A stretch of 64,000 nt of DNA, from assembly GCF_027923765.1 (NCBI RefSeq), contig NZ_AP026709.1:1793501-1857500 (forward strand), written 5' to 3'. The DNA is from Pseudodesulfovibrio nedwellii. GTDB taxonomy: Bacteria; Desulfobacterota; Desulfovibrionia; Desulfovibrionales; Desulfovibrionaceae. The position numbers and the translations under genes were made by a program. Every line of letters begins with the position of its first letter. Positions within the stretch are counted from its first letter, which is position 1. This document shows, piece after piece, positions 60,412-64,000 of this stretch. The notes under the pieces are model-generated. The model searched no databases. It was not told the DNA's origin and was given only the letters and a program-made list of their open reading frames with translations.

Positions 60412-62931
60412 TTACTCACAACCATAATCTGGAAGGATGACGATGGATACGCCCAATAACTTCGTCAATCTTTCCAGATCAATATTCCGATATTCTTCAG
60501 CCGGGATAAAGACTGTGCCACGAAACTCGGTTCCCCTGCATTCCCAAAACTCCTTCTCGGTCATGAAAGCGATATCACCCGTGCACAAAAGCGACAGGCT
60601 CTCCAGATCGCACCCTTCTCTCTCGCCCAGAACCAAGCATGACTTACATGCGTCCCTCTTCCCAAGCAGCACCCTGGCCGCTTCCAGCAACCTCATTTCG
60701 TCAACAGGTTTGGTCAATGCCATATCTCCACCGTCACCCTGCTCTCCACTCAACGCGGTAATAACAAGTACAGGGATATTCCTCGTGGCAGGCAAACTCC
60801 GTAAACACCGTATGGCTTCTCGACCATCCATGAACGGCATCATGATATCCATAGTAATAAGATCGGGATTCAACTCCTGAGCCAACCGAAACGCATCTTC
60901 ACCATTGGTTGCGGAGCAAACTCTAAAGCCATTGTCTTCAAATACTTCCTCCAAAAAACGAATCAATGCAGAATCGTCATCCACAACCAAAATCAATGGT
61001 GCGACCTCAGGCTTTGGCGGGATCAAAACTTCGGGCGGCACCTTCGGAGCAAAGACTCTGCCAAGGCATTGTTTCGTCTCAGGAGGCAAGCAAACACCAG
61101 ACCGCCCGGAAAGGAGAACAAAGTGGAAAGTGCTCCCATGCTCGGGATCACTCTCTGCCCAAATTCGACCGTCATGTCGTTCCACAATTTGACGACAAAT
61201 CGACAGACCAAGCCCCGTGCCTTCCGGTTTGCTTGTGAGGGTATCCCCTACCTGTTTAAATTTGGCAAAAACCAATTCCAAATCATCAGGAGCGATACCT
61301 GCACCATTATCTTTGACAAAGACTTCCTGAAATTCTCCATCTTTTTTTACACCGCAAACAATAGGACTTTTTTCAGTGAATTTAATGGCATTTGAAATAA
61401 GGTTGACCACGACCTGCACAAGCCGCCCCGAATCTCCATGCACAAAGGGTAGTCCTTCTTCGATGTCCAACTCAACTTCCAGCCCCTTGGCCTTCCAAAA
61501 GCCCTTGGTGGAATTTCGGGATTGCCTGAGGACCTCGGCCAAGGATACCTCACTGTCACGCCACTTGATTTCCCCGGCTTCCATCCGTGCGATATCAAGC
61601 ACATCATTAATCAATTCGGTCAATCTTTCGGCTTCGGTAACAATTATATCCATGTTGCCGCGAACCTGCTCTATAGGCTTACTCACACTATCCTTGTGTG
61701 TCAGCAGAGGGAAAATAACCTGTTCCAACTTTTTCCGAATAATCTTTGAGAACCCGAGAACCGAAGTCATGGGCGTGCGTAATTCATGGGAAACGGTAGA
61801 AATAAAATCAGTCTTGAGCTGATCCAGTTCCTTCTCCTTGGTGATATCACGCACCAAAATGACACCACCCAGGCATTGCGAACACGGCTCGGATATACTG
61901 ACGGAAGAACTTATGGCTTTACCAATCCGCCCACTTGAAAGTGGCAACTCGGCAGACAATATTTCCGAAGAACAATTGCGAACGCCAGAAACCATATCCA
62001 ACACTTCACACGGGAAGATATCTTCAACCATTTCATCGCGATAATCCTTGTCAGACAAATTAAAAAGTTTTCGCATGGCCGGGTTGATAACCGTAATCTT
62101 GCCGGTCACATCCACCACCAACAGACCATCTGCCAAGTTATCAAGAATCGCCGAAAGGTACGCCATATGATCTCGGAGCTCACCGGTAGCCTTGTCCACT
62201 TCGCTATTCATTTCCATAAACAGCAACGCTAACTCCTGCCCCATGGACTGCATGGCCCGTCCAAGAAGATTCAGTTCATCCTTGGTCCGAATGTCAATCG
62301 TCGCAGAAAAATCATGGGCGGCCAGCCTTCGGGCGTATTCAGTCAGTTGATCGAGAGGACGGGAAATACGCCGAGTAACCAGATACAAAACACCAACACA
62401 AGCCCAAAAAGTGAAAAACAGTAAGACCTGCATGTCGAAAATCGCTTTCCAAAAATAACTCACGACCAACTCTTTATCCATCCCGACATGGACATAACCG
62501 GCCACACCCGCCAAAACCGGAGCACAGATATCAATCACTCTTCCGAGTGACTCAACCTTCAATTCGGTAACGATCTGCATGTGCTTGGACTTGGGCAAAG
62601 GCTTCAAGACATCAGGAACTTCAGGAACAAAGGTATGTGAAACGATAACACCATCAGAATCTACGACAAAAACATATGCCACGCCCTCGATCGCAAGATA
62701 TTGATCAATCATGGCCTGAGTCGTGGCTGCATTGCGTCCCAACAAGACTTCCTGGCTGGCGCTGGCAATAGCTGTGGCAATGGCCGCCCCCTTGCTGACG
62801 TATTCGCTGGTCAAACGATCGTGCAGGGTATAGGCCGCCAACGCAGAGGTCAGAATGGAAATACAGCCGAACAGACAAAAGGCGAGCAGCCCCGTCTTCA
62901 AGAAAATGGACATTCCCTTTATTTGCGCCAT
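60412..62931 (-). CDS. Hybrid sensor histidine kinase (Cache-HAMP-PAS-HK-REC)
   Basis: 839 residues from the ATG at 62931 (GAGGGA 11 bases upstream), overlapping the 3' end of the previous gene. Membrane helices at about 12-34 and 165-187 flank a periplasmic Cache-like domain (AYVFVVDSDGVIVSHTF). HAMP at about 190-240; PAS at about 262-370 with a Cys cluster (EPCSQCLGG); HisKA FISTVSHELRTPMTSVLGFSKI (about 386-407); HATPase with GAGIAPDDLE and GTGLGLSIC; receiver (about 645-760) with LVVDDDSALIR and DIMMPFMDG. The Cys-containing tail after the receiver is unassigned. Confidence 0.9.
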   Translation of the reverse strand: MAQIKGMSIFLKTGLLAFCLFGCISILTSALAAYTLHDRLTSEYVSKGAAIATAIASASQEVLLGRNAATTQAMIDQYLAIEGVAYVFVVDSDGVIVSHTFVPEVPDVLKPLPKSKHMQIVTELKVESLGRVIDICAPVLAGVAGYVHVGMDKELVVSYFWKAIFDMQVLLFFTFWACVGVLYLVTRRISRPLDQLTEYARRLAAHDFSATIDIRTKDELNLLGRAMQSMGQELALLFMEMNSEVDKATGELRDHMAYLSAILDNLADGLLVVDVTGKITVINPAMRKLFNLSDKDYRDEMVEDIFPCEVLDMVSGVRNCSSEILSAELPLSSGRIGKAISSSVSISEPCSQCLGGVILVRDITKEKELDQLKTDFISTVSHELRTPMTSVLGFSKIIRKKLEQVIFPLLTHKDSVSKPIEQVRGNMDIIVTEAERLTELINDVLDIARMEAGEIKWRDSEVSLAEVLRQSRNSTKGFWKAKGLEVELDIEEGLPFVHGDSGRLVQVVVNLISNAIKFTEKSPIVCGVKKDGEFQEVFVKDNGAGIAPDDLELVFAKFKQVGDTLTSKPEGTGLGLSICRQIVERHDGRIWAESDPEHGSTFHFVLLSGRSGVCLPPETKQCLGRVFAPKVPPEVLIPPKPEVAPLILVVDDDSALIRFLEEVFEDNGFRVCSATNGEDAFRLAQELNPDLITMDIMMPFMDGREAIRCLRSLPATRNIPVLVITALSGEQGDGGDMALTKPVDEMRLLEAARVLLGKRDACKSCLVLGEREGCDLESLSLLCTGDIAFMTEKEFWECRGTEFRGTVFIPAEEYRNIDLERLTKLLGVSIVILPDYGCE

Positions 62932-64000
62932 GACTGCCATAGTCCCTCATCAAGGGGCACAAACTTACCATCCCTGACCGTTGTAAAATACACTTTATCC
63001 AGCCCTTGGTGATTGCCGGGGCTAAAATTAACGGGAGCATTTATTCCGAGGTCGGCATTTCGGATAAACTCGGCGGCCCACCGGATCCCTGATGTCGGGA
63101 CTTCTTCATATGAAGCAAGGATACGGGCCATGGCCTTGGCATTGAGAAACCCTTCAAAACTCGTAAAACTGTACTTGAGCGGCAGGTATGATTCAACCGT
63201 CAAAGGTGGCGGAGAAGGAGCATAACGATCCATATATTCCCGGTATTCCCTGACAGCGGGCAGACTCAAATCTTCATAACTGGGAACAATCTGCGTATTC
63301 ACAAGATTTTTGGTGTAGTCACGCCCAGACTTGGCCCCTACTTTTTCCAACAAAACAAGAAGATTTTCGCTGCCCACAAATGAAACATTGGCTATCGGGA
63401 CATCAAGTCCCATGTCGCGGGCATCGCGAATAAAGGCTGCACACGCAGCATAGGAACCAATGGACAGCACGACATCCGGCTTGGATCGCAGGAGGATATC
63501 CACCTGCCGTTTCATGGAGTCCTCAAAACGCGCACCCCTTCTATACGTTGCCTCGCCAGCCAAAAACCGATTCCGGGCAGCCAAAGCCTTACGGGTTCCA
63601 TCCCAACCACTCCGACCATAAGCATCAGCTTGATAAAAAACAGCAATCCGAGTTCTTCCACTGTCCAAAAATCTGTTTACCAAACCGTCAAGCTCGTCCA
63701 CATAGGAAGCTCGAAGGTTGAAGACATAACTTCTGTATGGCTGTTGCCGCTGCGGTTCCGCACCCGTAAACGGAAAAAACAAGAGTTTCTGATGCCCCTT
63801 ATATCCCTTTAGCAGAGGTAAAATACGCGTCACCGTCGGCGTTCCCACGTAATTGAAAAGGCACAGGATATCATCATCCTCAAGAAATTTTATCGTGTTC
63901 TCAATGGCGGGATCAGGTTGATACCCATCATCGAGAGGGACGATATTCACATGATGGCCATTGATTCCGCCGGATTCATTGAGAAAAGCAAAATAAGCCA
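62919..64000 (-). CDS. Periplasmic ligand-binding protein, LivK/Peripla_BP_6 type (5' end outside window)
   Basis: At least 359 residues; the frame stays open to base 64000 (...FLNESGGINGHHV at the edge), so the true start is beyond the window. It matches the branched-chain amino-acid/urea binding family: NIVPLDDGYQPDPAIENTIKFLEDD, FPFTGAE, then QADAYGRSGWDGTRKAL, DVVLSIGSYAACAAFIRDARDMG and SFTSFEGFLNAKAMARIL. Its stop overlaps the hybrid kinase start by 13 bp, so the two are coupled. Without permease genes here, it probably senses a ligand for the kinase; this is inference. Confidence 0.85.
   Translation of the reverse strand, partial: AYFAFLNESGGINGHHVNIVPLDDGYQPDPAIENTIKFLEDDDILCLFNYVGTPTVTRILPLLKGYKGHQKLLFFPFTGAEPQRQQPYRSYVFNLRASYVDELDGLVNRFLDSGRTRIAVFYQADAYGRSGWDGTRKALAARNRFLAGEATYRRGARFEDSMKRQVDILLRSKPDVVLSIGSYAACAAFIRDARDMGLDVPIANVSFVGSENLLVLLEKVGAKSGRDYTKNLVNTQIVPSYEDLSLPAVREYREYMDRYAPSPPPLTVESYLPLKYSFTSFEGFLNAKAMARILASYEEVPTSGIRWAAEFIRNADLGINAPVNFSPGNHQGLDKVYFTTVRDGKFVPLDEGLWQSWRK

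Overview
The window reads as chromosomal DNA of a sulfate-reducing Desulfovibrionaceae-type bacterium (Desulfovibrio / Pseudodesulfovibrio like). The grounds are a complete six-gene Ech hydrogenase operon, a selenocysteine UGA with its own SECIS hairpin, a molybdenum-storage-type kinase fold protein, HD-GYP/CheV/hybrid-kinase signalling genes, and hairpin-rich dispersed repeats. The genus is inferred from gene content, not proven. No rRNA, CRISPR array or prophage was seen; there is one tRNA.

Layout. 1-4.6 kb: end of a MarC-family membrane protein, then a four-gene unit (solute-binding protein, acyl-ACP thioesterase, GNAT acetyltransferase, second solute-binding protein). An IS3-family element (2492-3666) sits in the GNAT gene; removing the IS and one 3-bp target copy restores the frame. 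4.6-9.6 kb: an HD-GYP-like gene and a five-gene ECF sigma-factor operon (sigma, membrane protein with a glycogen-binding-type domain, two exported proteins including a TPR/OmpA-like lipoprotein, and a Gly/Asn-rich exported protein). 9.8-12.5 kb: a tightly coupled redox operon (nitroreductase, metallo-hydrolase, a small Cys-Sec selenoprotein, a flavodoxin-fold reductase, ComF). 12.6-19.5 kb: rplU-rpmA-obg, a Mo-storage-like gene, PadR, a TiaS-like gene, an MFS transporter and proB.

19.6-20.4 kb and 43.3-44.0 kb hold two inverted copies of a dispersed repeat of about 0.7-0.8 kb. Between them lie ychJ; the operon xseA-M23-M23-membrane protein-xseB-ispA-dxs; a LysE-type exporter flanked by three copies of a hairpin repeat whose arms co-vary; proS-ispG; an EamA transporter; echABCDEF; a CysH-like protein without the catalytic C-terminus; tRNA-Arg(ACG); and an amino-acid ABC transporter with no ATPase gene beside it.

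44-50 kb: purB-pyrE followed by a YkuD/NTF2 protein (Csd6/Pgp2 type), a membrane coiled-coil protein and an M99 carboxypeptidase (Csd4/Pgp1 type). The last three look like a cell-curvature module. 50-64 kb: small proteins, a degenerate acylphosphatase, a histidine kinase with an NtrC-type regulator carrying an altered GAFTGA loop, CheV, a DUF885-like protein lacking its active-site motif, a GAF/HD-GYP protein, a single-domain response regulator, and a hybrid kinase overlapping a solute-binding protein that runs off the window.

The most novel items are the small selenoprotein at 10916-11161, whose N-terminus ordinary gene calling would lose, the ECF/CBM48 envelope operon, and the long dispersed repeat.
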